The notes beneath the pieces were generated by a model. It had not been told where the DNA came from. It did no database searches and saw only the letters and a program-made list of their open reading frames with translations. The position numbers and the translations under genes were made by a program. Positions 51,801 through 60,804 of a DNA stretch of 64,000 bases are shown here, one piece after another (position 1 is the stretch's first letter; every line of letters begins with the position of its first letter). Origin of the DNA: Emticicia sp. CRIBPO (lineage in GTDB: Bacteria; Bacteroidota; Bacteroidia; Cytophagales; Spirosomataceae); the NCBI RefSeq assembly GCF_009905725.1, contig NZ_JAAAKV010000002.1, positions 186,001 through 250,000 of the forward strand. The letters run 5' to 3'.

Positions 51801-52217
51801 ATGAAAAAGTCAATCTTCATTTGCATACTTATTACCGGACTCTCTGCCTGTCAGAATAATCAGAAAGAACAGTTGCTTAAAGAAGCTTTCGGTTATTATT
51901 CAGAAAGCGACAGGATTCATGTCGCAGTGGAAACGAAACTTGATTCTCTGGACCAGGTCATCATTGCCCGGAAAGTACCATCCACAGACTCTCTCCACCT
52001 GAAAGTAGCTGCTTTAAAATCCGAATTCAGGACCTGGCAGGAGACCTTTTTTGAGGTTCCGGGGTATGAACACCAACACACTGCCGGAGAACATGAACAC
52101 CACCATCATGAACACAAAACGGCTCCCGATCTTACCCCGGAGCAAATGGTCTCTGTACAAAAAGAAATTCTCGACCATATTCAAAAGATAAGTATAAAGA
52201 TTTCCGGTCTTAACTGA
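51801..52217 (+). CDS. His-rich lipoprotein of unknown function
   Basis: A 138-residue lipoprotein (ICILITGLSACQNN, cysteine 17). The middle is helical. Residues 91-105 hold eight histidines in a GEHEHHHHEHK-type cluster, which may bind Zn, Cu or Ni. No known domain is recognised. Single gene with a promoter-like box far upstream. Confidence 0.7.
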   Translation: MKKSIFICILITGLSACQNNQKEQLLKEAFGYYSESDRIHVAVETKLDSLDQVIIARKVPSTDSLHLKVAALKSEFRTWQETFFEVPGYEHQHTAGEHEHHHHEHKTAPDLTPEQMVSVQKEILDHIQKISIKISGLN

Positions 52218-52543
52218 TTTCTTCTTTTAAGAGACTCAACAAAGTCCTGTTTTCTTCGGCTACTGTTCAAAATATGTGACTTTCTGCGTTTTGCACGTCT
52301 AAATGATAGTGCAACATACTTGACATATACTTAAAATTATCATTATCAAATAGTTACACTCCTATTTGTCTTACCTGTGTTTATCCGTAGGTAAACAAAC
52401 CAGCATTTCTATTCACACTTGTAAAAAAGACGGGCTGCCTTGTTAAAGTACCTTTAATGTCATTAAAAAGAAGAGGGTATCGAGCAGTGTAAGTCCTGAG
52501 CATTTAATCCGGAAAATTAAAAAAAACTCAAAAAGTAAAAAAG
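52218..52543. other. gene-free region upstream of the T9SS protein
   Basis: 326 bases with no plausible gene, RNA or terminator that I can recognise; likely the promoter and leader of the following secreted protein. Confidence 0.4.
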
Positions 52544-53617
52544 ATGAAACTACTAGCAAAAACCCTTGCTCTGCAATTGGTATTACCTATTGCTTTTGCA
52601 CAAACGCCCTCTTTCTGCCTTATCGATGAGACAAGCCCTTTTGGAGTCTCTGTCAATGTAAGCAGCACCGGTACTCATTCGCCCAACTGGTCAAATGAAT
52701 CAAAAGCCATTGATAACAATTCCTCAACGCCTGCAGTGGCCTCTTTCTCCAATCCCAATTCAGGTTTAAGAACGGCCACGATAACCTTTAGCTTTAGCAG
52801 CCCCATTCCTGCGGGTTGTAATATCCGGTTTAAGATGGCGAGTACATTAAACGACCCCTCCGGGCTTACGCTCAACATCAACACCAGCTCAGGTCAGAAC
52901 TTTAGTATTTCAGGCTCCCAGATTTCCGGTTCTCCCGGTGATTTTGTCGGGGACACGGGCCCTTCTGACCCGAACGGCTTTGTCCTTTCAGCTTCTGCCA
53001 GCTCCATTACACTTACTTTCTCAGCAGTATCAGGTGCAGGGGCCATCCATGTGAATGATATAGAAAAAAGCTGTGAATGTACGATCCTGCCCGTTTCGCT
53101 GGTATCATTTACAGCTGTTAAGAATAATCATGTCAACCAGCTGAAATGGTCAACCGCCTCTGAAACCAACAACAAAGGATTCGAAATACAGAGAAGCTCA
53201 GATGCAGCCAACTGGGATATTATAGGATTCACAGCCAGTGAAACAACGAACAGCACAAACCTGATTACTTATCATTACACAGACGAGGCTCCATTAGCCG
53301 GAATCAATTATTACAGGTTAAAACAACTGGATATTGACGGTGGATTTAGTTTCAGCCCGAAAAGAGCAGTCAAAACAGATGAACAAAATACCCCTGTTAC
53401 TTACGGAGCCAATCCTGCCTCAGATATGTTGAACTTAGGTGGCGATCTCAGTAAAATCCGGATGATCAGGATTATCGATAACTTCGGTCGCGTGATCGAT
53501 GGAAATGTACCTGTCAAGAGCAATATTGACCTCCGCGACCTCCAAAAGGGAGTTTACATACTGCAGATAGAAATGCTGAACGGCAAAAGAGTCAGCAAAA
53601 GATTTGTGAAAGAATAA
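52544..53617 (+). CDS. T9SS type A sorting domain-containing secreted protein
   Basis: A 357-residue cargo of the type IX secretion system. Signal peptide at about 1-19, a Ser/Thr/Asn-rich beta-sandwich to about 185 (with SLVSFTAVKNN as linker), a fibronectin-like domain, and the C-terminal sorting domain (about 280-357) ending in GVYILQIEMLNGKRVSKRFVKE, where the usual G-x-Y-x-(L/V) and the basic end are visible. No enzyme motif; likely a surface or adhesion protein. Confidence 0.87.
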   Translation: MKLLAKTLALQLVLPIAFAQTPSFCLIDETSPFGVSVNVSSTGTHSPNWSNESKAIDNNSSTPAVASFSNPNSGLRTATITFSFSSPIPAGCNIRFKMASTLNDPSGLTLNINTSSGQNFSISGSQISGSPGDFVGDTGPSDPNGFVLSASASSITLTFSAVSGAGAIHVNDIEKSCECTILPVSLVSFTAVKNNHVNQLKWSTASETNNKGFEIQRSSDAANWDIIGFTASETTNSTNLITYHYTDEAPLAGINYYRLKQLDIDGGFSFSPKRAVKTDEQNTPVTYGANPASDMLNLGGDLSKIRMIRIIDNFGRVIDGNVPVKSNIDLRDLQKGVYILQIEMLNGKRVSKRFVKE

Positions 53618-53686
53618 ATGGCAGGAACAACAAAAGAGATAAAGCAACGGCTTTTAGTTATTTCAAAAAAATAAAAACAAAATCAT

Positions 53687-53737
53687 GTAACTCTAAAGTT
53701 ACTTATTATATTTGCGTAACTCAAAAGTTACGCAAAT
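53687..53737. promoter_or_regulatory. two palindromic operators around the AHSA1/ArsR promoter
   Basis: Site 1 is GTAACTCTAAAGTTAC at 53687-53702. Site 2 is GTAACTCAAAAGTTAC at 53716-53731 and extends to perfect 12-base arms at 53710-53737. The -7 box TATATTTG (53707-53714) lies between them. Site 2 ends directly before the ATG. Fits autoregulation by the ArsR-type protein of this operon (inferred). Confidence 0.75.
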
Positions 53738-54190
53738 ATGAAACGAGATATCCAACTTAAGTGGTTTTATGCCTATGCCCCCGAGATAATCTGGGAGTGT
53801 CTTACCAATCCTGAAATACTGAAGCAATGGAACCTGAGTTCCGGAGACTTCAAGGCAGAAGTGGGTTTTAAATGGATGGAAATACAAAAACCCAGGCCTA
53901 AAATGGATTGGGACGGGAAAATTTATTTTGAAATCCTGGAAGTTATCCCTTTGAAAAAGCTGGCTTACTCTTTTAAAGGAGGAAAGTCAGCCACAGAAAT
54001 AAACCTCGACACTGTGGTTACCTGGACCCTGATTCCTAAAGATGGCGGCACTGAACTTCATTTAAGCCAGACCGGGTTTAATGGACCGAAAAACTATATT
54101 TCAAGTTTTATCATGGAGCTGGGCTGGAGAAATAATGTCACCAAACGGTTCAAAAAAGCCTTATCTGCCCATGTCAGCATTAATAAATAA
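53738..54190 (+). CDS. SRPBCC/AHSA1 domain protein
   Basis: A 150-residue START-like protein that should bind a small hydrophobic ligand. Features are IQLKWFYAYAPEIIWECLTNPEILKQW at the start, the central LEVIPLKKLAYSFKGG and the final long helix. Encoded upstream of and overlapping an ArsR repressor by 20 bases, an arrangement common for AHSA1 proteins. The ligand is unknown. Confidence 0.88.
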   Translation: MKRDIQLKWFYAYAPEIIWECLTNPEILKQWNLSSGDFKAEVGFKWMEIQKPRPKMDWDGKIYFEILEVIPLKKLAYSFKGGKSATEINLDTVVTWTLIPKDGGTELHLSQTGFNGPKNYISSFIMELGWRNNVTKRFKKALSAHVSINK

Positions 54191-54494
54191 CATTGACGCC
54201 TTCTATGCCTTGTCAGATCCAAGCAGAAGGGAAATACTCAGGCTGCTTTCTGAAGATAAGAAGTCGATCAATTCCATCGCAAAAAACTTTGACATCAGCC
54301 GGCCGGCTGTTTCTAAACATATCAAAGTATTGACCCAGACCGGCTTTATTACCATAGAAGAATTGGGCAGAGAGCGTTATTGTATCCTTAACCAGCAGGG
54401 ATTTTATGAATTGGAACAGTGGCTGGGGTATTTTGAAAACTGCTGGACCAAAAGATTAAAAAATCTGGAGACTTTCCTGGCAAAAAACAAATAA
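54171..54494 (+). CDS. ArsR family winged-helix repressor
   Basis: A 107-residue repressor. The winged helix is plain: DAFYALSDPSRREILRLLSED, then the recognition helix ISRPAVSKHIKVL and the wing GFITIEELGRERYCILN. The start is ATG 54171 (SALINNIDAFYALS); the longer frame would begin inside the AHSA1 gene. No metal-binding CXC motif, so a non-metal signal is likely. It probably represses its own operon through the two palindromes upstream. Confidence 0.88.
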   Translation: MSALINNIDAFYALSDPSRREILRLLSEDKKSINSIAKNFDISRPAVSKHIKVLTQTGFITIEELGRERYCILNQQGFYELEQWLGYFENCWTKRLKNLETFLAKNK

Positions 54495-54716
54495 AACCTG
54501 CTTAAAGGACTCTGCCTTAACCTTAATCCCCGGAGCGGAGTCCTTTATTTTCTTTCTTCCCCTCTTTAAAACGCTTGCCGTAAAACTGTTCCGGCATATT
54601 TAAAACTGCCATTTGCTGCTGAAAAAAAAAAATATTTAGTTATCAGTGACTTATGAACCTTTTGTACGTCTTAAATAACAAAACGTTTTATAAACTTTAT
54701 CAGCAACACATGATTT

Positions 54717-55175
54717 ATGGAAAGGAGATTATTTAAAAATGCTTTAGCCATGTTAGCCATCTTCCTCGTTCTGAAAGGATTGAGCGGGTTCGAATCTCAT
54801 TTCAAAGCCAGGAAAGAATTCATCGCCTCTTCTGCCGGTCGGTTTTACCCGGTCTTTTCGGATGCAGACCAAAAGCATGTTCAATTTCTGATTCCTGAGA
54901 ACGGTTCACCAAAAATCATTTCAGCCGACCTTCAGCAGGAAATCATAACACTGTCACTGAGAAAAGGCTGGAAAATCGACAACAACAAGGTGGTCATTGC
55001 GGAGTATCAGGAAAACTGGAAAGCTTTCTTTTCCTTCCTGGTTTTGTGCAGCGGGGTATTACTCGGGGGAATGTTATTGATCAGCCTCATAAAAACGCCA
55101 CGTTATTCAGGAATAGCTGTTTATAACCACCTTAAAACCATCCGTTTAAATAAAAAATTATTACATCCGGCGTGA
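54717..55175 (+). CDS. hypothetical two-helix membrane protein
   Basis: A 152-residue protein with an N-terminal hydrophobic helix (FKNALAMLAIFLVLKGL), an extracytoplasmic loop of about 90 residues, and a second helix (FFSFLVLCSGVLLGGMLLISL). A short basic cytoplasmic tail follows. No recognised domain; convergent to the DUF5686 gene. Confidence 0.55.
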   Translation: MERRLFKNALAMLAIFLVLKGLSGFESHFKARKEFIASSAGRFYPVFSDADQKHVQFLIPENGSPKIISADLQQEIITLSLRKGWKIDNNKVVIAEYQENWKAFFSFLVLCSGVLLGGMLLISLIKTPRYSGIAVYNHLKTIRLNKKLLHPA

Positions 55176-55178
55176 AGC

Positions 55179-57623
55179 TTATAAGATAGCAGGAGAAATA
55201 ACAGGGGCAAACCTGAATTGTGAGGATTCTATTTTGCCTCTGCTGTAACTGTAAATGGCTGTGCCTCCTATACCAATGTAGGTACCCAGTAATTTTATCC
55301 TGAAAAGGTTTTTGACCGTAAGATTGGCCTCGTAGAATCCATCTCCGAAATCACTTACGATTTCGTGGTTGATGACATATGGTTTTTGAGTCAGGCGGCT
55401 CCAGGCCACCTTGTTGCCGATGGAGAATTCGGGCTGAAACCATTTTTTATTGGACCTCAAAAGTGTCTTTCCAAAATTATGATTAAGGGCTACTGAAACA
55501 TAATGATTGTAGGCATAAGAAGTGAGGTCCATGGATTGAAAATCTCCAATGGTATTTTTCCCGAAAATCCTTGAGGGAACAGAGAGGTTATTAAATAGGT
55601 AGGAGAACGGAATGTTGCCGTCAGCCATCCCTCCGGATAGCACAAGGTAAGTACTCCCTATCTTTTTTGTCCTGATTTGCTGGATGACGTCTACACTGCT
55701 CTTCCAGAAGTTGTTTGTTTCAAAGGATCCCTTTACCGGCAAACCCTTGACGATCTGAAATCGAAGAATAGGATAAAACCTGTTCTGAACATTCTCCATG
55801 AGTTCATACCTTGTCATCGTTTCTTTCCTGGCATACCTGAAGTTGATACCTATCTGATTGCTGTTCACCTGGTAGTCGGGCAGGTCGTTTAACTGGTACT
55901 GAACCGGGGAGCGGTATTCCTTTTGGGCAAAAACCTGAACCTGCGACCAGCTGAAAGGTCTGAAATAAACTGAAACACCCATTTTTTTGTAGTGATCCAG
56001 CAGATACTCTTCTTTCCCGATAAGGAGCGGGTTTTCTCCCGGAATCATAAAGTTAGGCTTTAAGAAGGTTGTTTTGCCGGGTCGTTCAATATCGTCTTTA
56101 TAAAATACTTCAAACCTGTTAAGCCTGTCTTTGGTAATGTGGTAAGCTATACTTCCTGCATACTTAAAGGTCTTGTCTTTAACACCATATCCCACGTTAC
56201 CATACCATCTCCAGCGGGGATTTTTACTCAGATTATTCTGCACGCCGACGGCCAGCCTGAGCCATTCGTGATAGTTAAAAGTATTTTCCTTAAAAAGCCA
56301 TTGAAAATTATCTGTTTCATAAGCTCCCGACATAAAAATCTTGACAGGCACCACCAGGGCGTCAAAGACCTTTTTGAGTTTGGGCTTACTCTTCATTTCT
56401 GCATTATTATAAATGTTCAGATACTTTTCACTGATGTCAACCGGTCTGAATTTTTGAAAAGCCAGGTAACTTATCGTATCTGATTTGGGCAAAATCACCC
56501 GGGTGGCCCCATCAAAAATCACTGAAGGATTTACATAATCAGGCTGAATATCAGAAAGTACGTTCTCTAAAATATAGTTGACATTCCCGTCGTATCTCTT
56601 ATTGGTGAGGCGGTATGACAGGTGGCTTTTCCGCTCGACAGGAAACCACCTGTGGTTTACTTTCTCATATCTCTGGTATATCTTAAAATCAAAAACCTGG
56701 AAAGAATCGACATTGGCAGCTTCCAGTTCCTGTATGGCGAAACCATCAGAATTAATTTTCATATAGCCTTTCAAGCCATCAAAAGTCTTGGGAATATAGG
56801 GCTTAAAGCTGATCCTGAAAGTGGTATCCGTTTTACTTCTGACCGTCTCCTCCAGAGAAAAATCATATTGCCTGAAGGTATCGGGGTTTATAGGATTGAG
56901 ATAAAACCTTTCATTTTTCAGCTGATTTGGATTGATGCCCTGCGATTCACCAAAAACCCTGAGCTGAAAAAAGGGAGCATAAAAGCCAAAAGGGTTTATG
57001 CCTTGCGTAACCAGGAGATTGGCCGGATAAAACCTGGGGAAATTGGAGACTGTATGTTTGACGACTTCCTTCTGATTGGGATATTTCTGATACAAATCCC
57101 CGGCGTTTTCCATGATAAACAAGGTACGGTCTCGCAGATGCCGTGATGAGTCTTTCAGTAATTTATAATTAAGCCCTTCATAATCTATAGTCACTTTGGA
57201 ATAACTTGAACTCTGAAATTTGCTGTATTTCTGCGGGTCATTTTTTGACCTGTTGGCCAGCACTTTGCGGATAATATCCCAGGCCGGATTCTCGGCAGGT
57301 TTGACAATGATTTCGGTCAGGCTATTCTCCAGGGGGGCCAACCTGACTACTGCAAAGCCCCCGGCTTCGACAATCAATACCGCAGATTCATAACCGACGC
57401 ATGTGACCATGATACTCTCCCACTCCTGGTCAGGCTTGAGCGTAAACCTGCCCAGTGAATCACTGAAAGTACCTTTAAGCGAATTTTTAACAAAAATAGT
57501 AGCAGAAGGCACCGGCTGGGCGTCTTTTTGGGAAATGACAATTCCTTCAATGGCTTTTAGTTGTGCTGTCACATCAAAGCAGAGAATTACCAAAAAGAAA
57601 AATGTATAAATGTACCTTGTCAC
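55179..57623 (-). CDS. DUF5686 protein with carboxypeptidase-like regulatory domain
   Basis: An 814-residue outer-membrane protein. Signal peptide, then a CarboxypepD_reg-like domain (AIEGIVISQKDAQPVPSATIFVKNSLKGT), followed by the DUF5686 region (PAWDIIRKVLANRSKNDP, AYSYSRGKI at the end) and a predicted C-terminal barrel of long amphipathic strands. Such proteins are common in Bacteroidota; the substrate is unknown. It stands alone. Confidence 0.85.
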   Translation of the reverse strand: MTRYIYTFFFLVILCFDVTAQLKAIEGIVISQKDAQPVPSATIFVKNSLKGTFSDSLGRFTLKPDQEWESIMVTCVGYESAVLIVEAGGFAVVRLAPLENSLTEIIVKPAENPAWDIIRKVLANRSKNDPQKYSKFQSSSYSKVTIDYEGLNYKLLKDSSRHLRDRTLFIMENAGDLYQKYPNQKEVVKHTVSNFPRFYPANLLVTQGINPFGFYAPFFQLRVFGESQGINPNQLKNERFYLNPINPDTFRQYDFSLEETVRSKTDTTFRISFKPYIPKTFDGLKGYMKINSDGFAIQELEAANVDSFQVFDFKIYQRYEKVNHRWFPVERKSHLSYRLTNKRYDGNVNYILENVLSDIQPDYVNPSVIFDGATRVILPKSDTISYLAFQKFRPVDISEKYLNIYNNAEMKSKPKLKKVFDALVVPVKIFMSGAYETDNFQWLFKENTFNYHEWLRLAVGVQNNLSKNPRWRWYGNVGYGVKDKTFKYAGSIAYHITKDRLNRFEVFYKDDIERPGKTTFLKPNFMIPGENPLLIGKEEYLLDHYKKMGVSVYFRPFSWSQVQVFAQKEYRSPVQYQLNDLPDYQVNSNQIGINFRYARKETMTRYELMENVQNRFYPILRFQIVKGLPVKGSFETNNFWKSSVDVIQQIRTKKIGSTYLVLSGGMADGNIPFSYLFNNLSVPSRIFGKNTIGDFQSMDLTSYAYNHYVSVALNHNFGKTLLRSNKKWFQPEFSIGNKVAWSRLTQKPYVINHEIVSDFGDGFYEANLTVKNLFRIKLLGTYIGIGGTAIYSYSRGKIESSQFRFAPVISPAIL

Positions 57624-57680
57624 ATTGATGGTTTATCAAAAACAGGGGTATGGTTTAAAACATGGCTATAGGGTAAACTA

Positions 57681-58703
57681 CTAAAGGTTCTGATTATTAT
57701 GCCGCACCTGCATTAATTTATCAGCGATTTTAAAGCATTCCCTGAACAATTTCCTGTCTCTGCTTATCGCCTCACAGAAAGAGCTTATACGTGCCCTGAT
57801 GACTATTTTCTGAGAATATGGCCGGTTTTCAGAAAACGGATCCCTGACAAACATCATGATTTTTTTACCGAGATAGTTAAACCACCAGTGTTTCCTGAGG
57901 AAAAAACTGAGGCTTTTACCTTTATAGTATTTGTCGTAAGTGATAGAAAACGGGAGGATGAGAGCATCTGCAGACCCAAACCCGTGGGTCATTTTTACAA
58001 GCCTGTCCCAGGTGAGCCTTTCGTTCATGATGTAATGCCCCAGGCTGATGAGGTTGGTATAGAAAATCTTATACCCCATAAGTCTTGCTGCCTGGCAGAG
58101 TTCAGAATCTTCACCCCCGGCTTGTTTATTGCCGATTCTGCCGCTCAACGCAGGTTGCCAGCCCGATGAAAACAAATCCTGAAAAATCGACTTCCGGAGT
58201 GTCATTCCGGCACCAAAAACGGCACCATCGTGGGTGATGTCCAGAAAATCTTCTTCATAAAGCTTCCCGGTAGCAAAAGCATATTTATTACTCTCATACC
58301 ACTCCGGCGGCGGGCTGTCAAACACCCCGACAGAATTACAACCTAAAATGCCAATTTCCTTGTTATCGAAAATACCGGCCTGAAAACTGATCCAGTTATC
58401 AGGTACCAGGTTGTCGTCATCTATAAAAGAAATCACATCATATGCAGTGGTTTCGACGCCTTTTATCCTGGCATTGGCCAAACCGGGCTTCGGCTCCCTG
58501 ACGACCCTGAGGGGTATGCTAATGGCTTCACGATTCCAGCAGGCCGCAGCGATGGAAGCTGTTTCATCATCAGAATTATTATCTACGAGGACTATCTCCC
58601 ATTCTATTCCTTCAAATCGCTGTTTTTTAAGATGTTCCAGCGTATTCTCAATAACCCTGGAACTGTTATAACAACAAATGATAACTGAAATATTCGATGG
58701 CAT
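57681..58703 (-). CDS. glycosyltransferase family 2
   Basis: A 340-residue GT-A transferase with SVIICCYNSSRVIENTLEHL, VDNNSDDETASIA, FIDDDNLVPDNWI (metal site) and AGGEDSELCQAARLMGYKIFY. First (distal) gene of the polysaccharide-type cluster on this strand. Donor unknown. Confidence 0.86.
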   Translation of the reverse strand: MPSNISVIICCYNSSRVIENTLEHLKKQRFEGIEWEIVLVDNNSDDETASIAAACWNREAISIPLRVVREPKPGLANARIKGVETTAYDVISFIDDDNLVPDNWISFQAGIFDNKEIGILGCNSVGVFDSPPPEWYESNKYAFATGKLYEEDFLDITHDGAVFGAGMTLRKSIFQDLFSSGWQPALSGRIGNKQAGGEDSELCQAARLMGYKIFYTNLISLGHYIMNERLTWDRLVKMTHGFGSADALILPFSITYDKYYKGKSLSFFLRKHWWFNYLGKKIMMFVRDPFSENRPYSQKIVIRARISSFCEAISRDRKLFRECFKIADKLMQVRHNNQNL

Positions 58704-58799
58704 CTAAAACAAGAATTAATGATTTATTCTTCCCAAAAGTAAGTTTTTTTGTTCAGATTAGTGTGTGTAAACCAAACAAAAGCAGGTACACGGACCCAG

Positions 58800-59687
58800 C
58801 TATTTAAAATACAATTTTAACAAAGGTGTAAAAAGAGACCAGAAGCGGCCTTCTCCCGGAAGGTACTTATAGAAGTTGTTTTTATCCGGCAAATCACTTT
58901 GAGAAATTTTCAGGGCCCAGTAAAGAATGATTTTCTGACGGGCAAAGAACCCCGGAGGATAATGCTCCAATATATAGTTCACCACCTTCAGTCCTTCAGC
59001 AAACTGAAGACCTTCCCGCTCCGATTTAAACGAGACATTATTGTTATGTCTTCTGTAATAGTTCAGCCTTTGATCAAGACGGGTAAGACTGGTCTGTTCC
59101 AAAAGCTTAGTCCAGAAAAACCAGTCTCCGGTGTACCTGAACTTTGTCAGTTCTTTAAAACTTACACTTAAGGTCAGTGCTTTCTTAAATACGACTGTGC
59201 TTGCATTATAAATCAGACATCCTCTCGTAAACTCCGACTTAATGACTTCTATACCGGGTTGCGTGAATCCTTCAGCCTCGTGGTCGGGTCTGTGAATTTC
59301 TTTCCCGTCCTCGTCAATCCATATCGAAGGGGTGTAAACAACGCCTACCTCAGGGTGCTGATCAAAAGCATCCATAAAACACCGGAGAAAATCCGGATCA
59401 GACAGATCGTCACTTTCTGCAAACCAGATGTATTCACCTTTCGCCAGCTTCAGTCCTTTTTCCCATTGAATGAACGTAGAACCGCTGTTTTCTTTATTGA
59501 TAACGATGTGCGAAACCTTTGGATGGCCTTGATAAGAACGGATTATGTCCGCACTGTGATCAACAGAGGCGTCATCCAGCATAATCAGTTCAAAATCCTG
59601 AAAAGTCTGGTTAAGCACACTTTCGATCCTGTCTCTGAGAAACCGGCTGTGATTAAAATTAGGTAATATGACGGATATTTTCGGCAC
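58800..59687 (-). CDS. glycosyltransferase family 2
   Basis: A 295-residue GT-A transferase starting with a GTG that overlaps the upstream WbsX stop by 1 base (TAGTG). It has ISVILPNFNHSRFLRDRIESVLNQTFQDFE, LDDASVDHSADI and the WFAESDDLSDPDFL segment holding the metal-binding DD. Translationally coupled to the WbsX gene upstream. Confidence 0.88.
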   Translation of the reverse strand: MPKISVILPNFNHSRFLRDRIESVLNQTFQDFELIMLDDASVDHSADIIRSYQGHPKVSHIVINKENSGSTFIQWEKGLKLAKGEYIWFAESDDLSDPDFLRCFMDAFDQHPEVGVVYTPSIWIDEDGKEIHRPDHEAEGFTQPGIEVIKSEFTRGCLIYNASTVVFKKALTLSVSFKELTKFRYTGDWFFWTKLLEQTSLTRLDQRLNYYRRHNNNVSFKSEREGLQFAEGLKVVNYILEHYPPGFFARQKIILYWALKISQSDLPDKNNFYKYLPGEGRFWSLFTPLLKLYFK

Positions 59688-60760
59688 TATTGCTGATCTA
59701 CTATTTTTTGTGTGGTTTCAAGATAAGCCCTCCCCCATTTTTTATCGGGTTCAAGGTGGTTGCCCTCGGCCCACTCATTCCAGGCATTGATAAAAATAAA
59801 GTTTTCCTCTTTGGAAAACGGCTTGAACCTGCTGAGTATTGATTTCAGCCACCGGCCATAAAGCTCAGGGGTTGACCCTTTCAGAATCACCGCATTTTTT
59901 TTTCTCCTGGCAGAGTTATCCCAGGAGGGCGTTACGCCTGGGAACTGCTTGTAAGAAGGTAAAGGGCGGCTGGTTTCGGTGTTTACCAGTTCCTCATAAT
60001 CACGGATATTGTCGTGAGAAACTTCAATTCCGATTTTGTTAAGCAGTCTTTTCCAGAAAGGTGGCGGTGCGTTCACGGCATTCCAGTTGGGTTGAAATTC
60101 AATAGCCGCATCGAAACCCAACTCTTCAGGATTCAGGTAGTTATCACCGATCGCCTGGATTCCACATAAATACAGGCCCTTGAAACCTGCTTTAACGGCC
60201 TCCGCTCTCCAGATCTGAAGTGTTTTTTGAATATTGGGGATCAAATGGTGCTTATATACTACAAAAACCGGGTTATCCTCTATCCTGATGTATCTCGGGT
60301 CAGAAAAAACGGTTTTACACAACCACTGCATGTGTTCAAGATCATCCTTTTCGGAATAATCCTGCCTGATCAGCACCTGTTGTTCTTCTCCGTCCCATCT
60401 TCTGCTCCAGTTTTCGTTGGCCCAGCAAAACATAAACGGGAAATCCGGTTTTTTATCATTCAAAATGGCGTCTAGCGGTTCATGCATCAGGCGTTTGCCG
60501 TTAAACCAGTAATGATAGTAACAGAATCCGTAAATGCCGTAGGCTTTGGCCAATTCAGCCTGCTCCAGCCTGGTCTTTTCCAGCCGGAGATCATAAAATC
60601 CAAGATCTGAAGGAATATGAGGTTGATAATGCCCTGTAAACCGGGGTTGAGCCTGGCTGACATTCGTCCATTCTGTGAACCCTTTCCCCCACCATTCGTC
60701 GTTTTCGGCGAAAGGATGAAACTGGGGAAGATGTATAGCAATGGGCCGGACTTTGGTCAT
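59687..60760 (-). CDS. WbsX-like GH99-type protein, copy A
   Basis: A 357-residue protein of the WbsX (GH99-like) family found in O-antigen and capsule clusters. Features are AIHLPQFHPFAENDEWWGKGFTEWTNV, then YGFCYYHYWFNGKRLM, WANENWSRRWDG and the end INAWNEWAEGNHLEPD. Role probably polysaccharide processing or glycosyl transfer. Tandem to copy B with about 45 bases between; likely a duplication. Confidence 0.87.
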   Translation of the reverse strand: MTKVRPIAIHLPQFHPFAENDEWWGKGFTEWTNVSQAQPRFTGHYQPHIPSDLGFYDLRLEKTRLEQAELAKAYGIYGFCYYHYWFNGKRLMHEPLDAILNDKKPDFPFMFCWANENWSRRWDGEEQQVLIRQDYSEKDDLEHMQWLCKTVFSDPRYIRIEDNPVFVVYKHHLIPNIQKTLQIWRAEAVKAGFKGLYLCGIQAIGDNYLNPEELGFDAAIEFQPNWNAVNAPPPFWKRLLNKIGIEVSHDNIRDYEELVNTETSRPLPSYKQFPGVTPSWDNSARRKKNAVILKGSTPELYGRWLKSILSRFKPFSKEENFIFINAWNEWAEGNHLEPDKKWGRAYLETTQKIVDQQ

Positions 60761-60804
60761 AAAACCGTTTTAAATAATTGAAATAAAACAAAACTAAGTG
60801 AAAT

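Noticed and set aside
54780-54805. GGGTTCGAATCTC looks like the T arm of a tRNA.
   Set aside because: It lies inside the frame at 54717-55175 and no acceptor, D or anticodon stems surround it.
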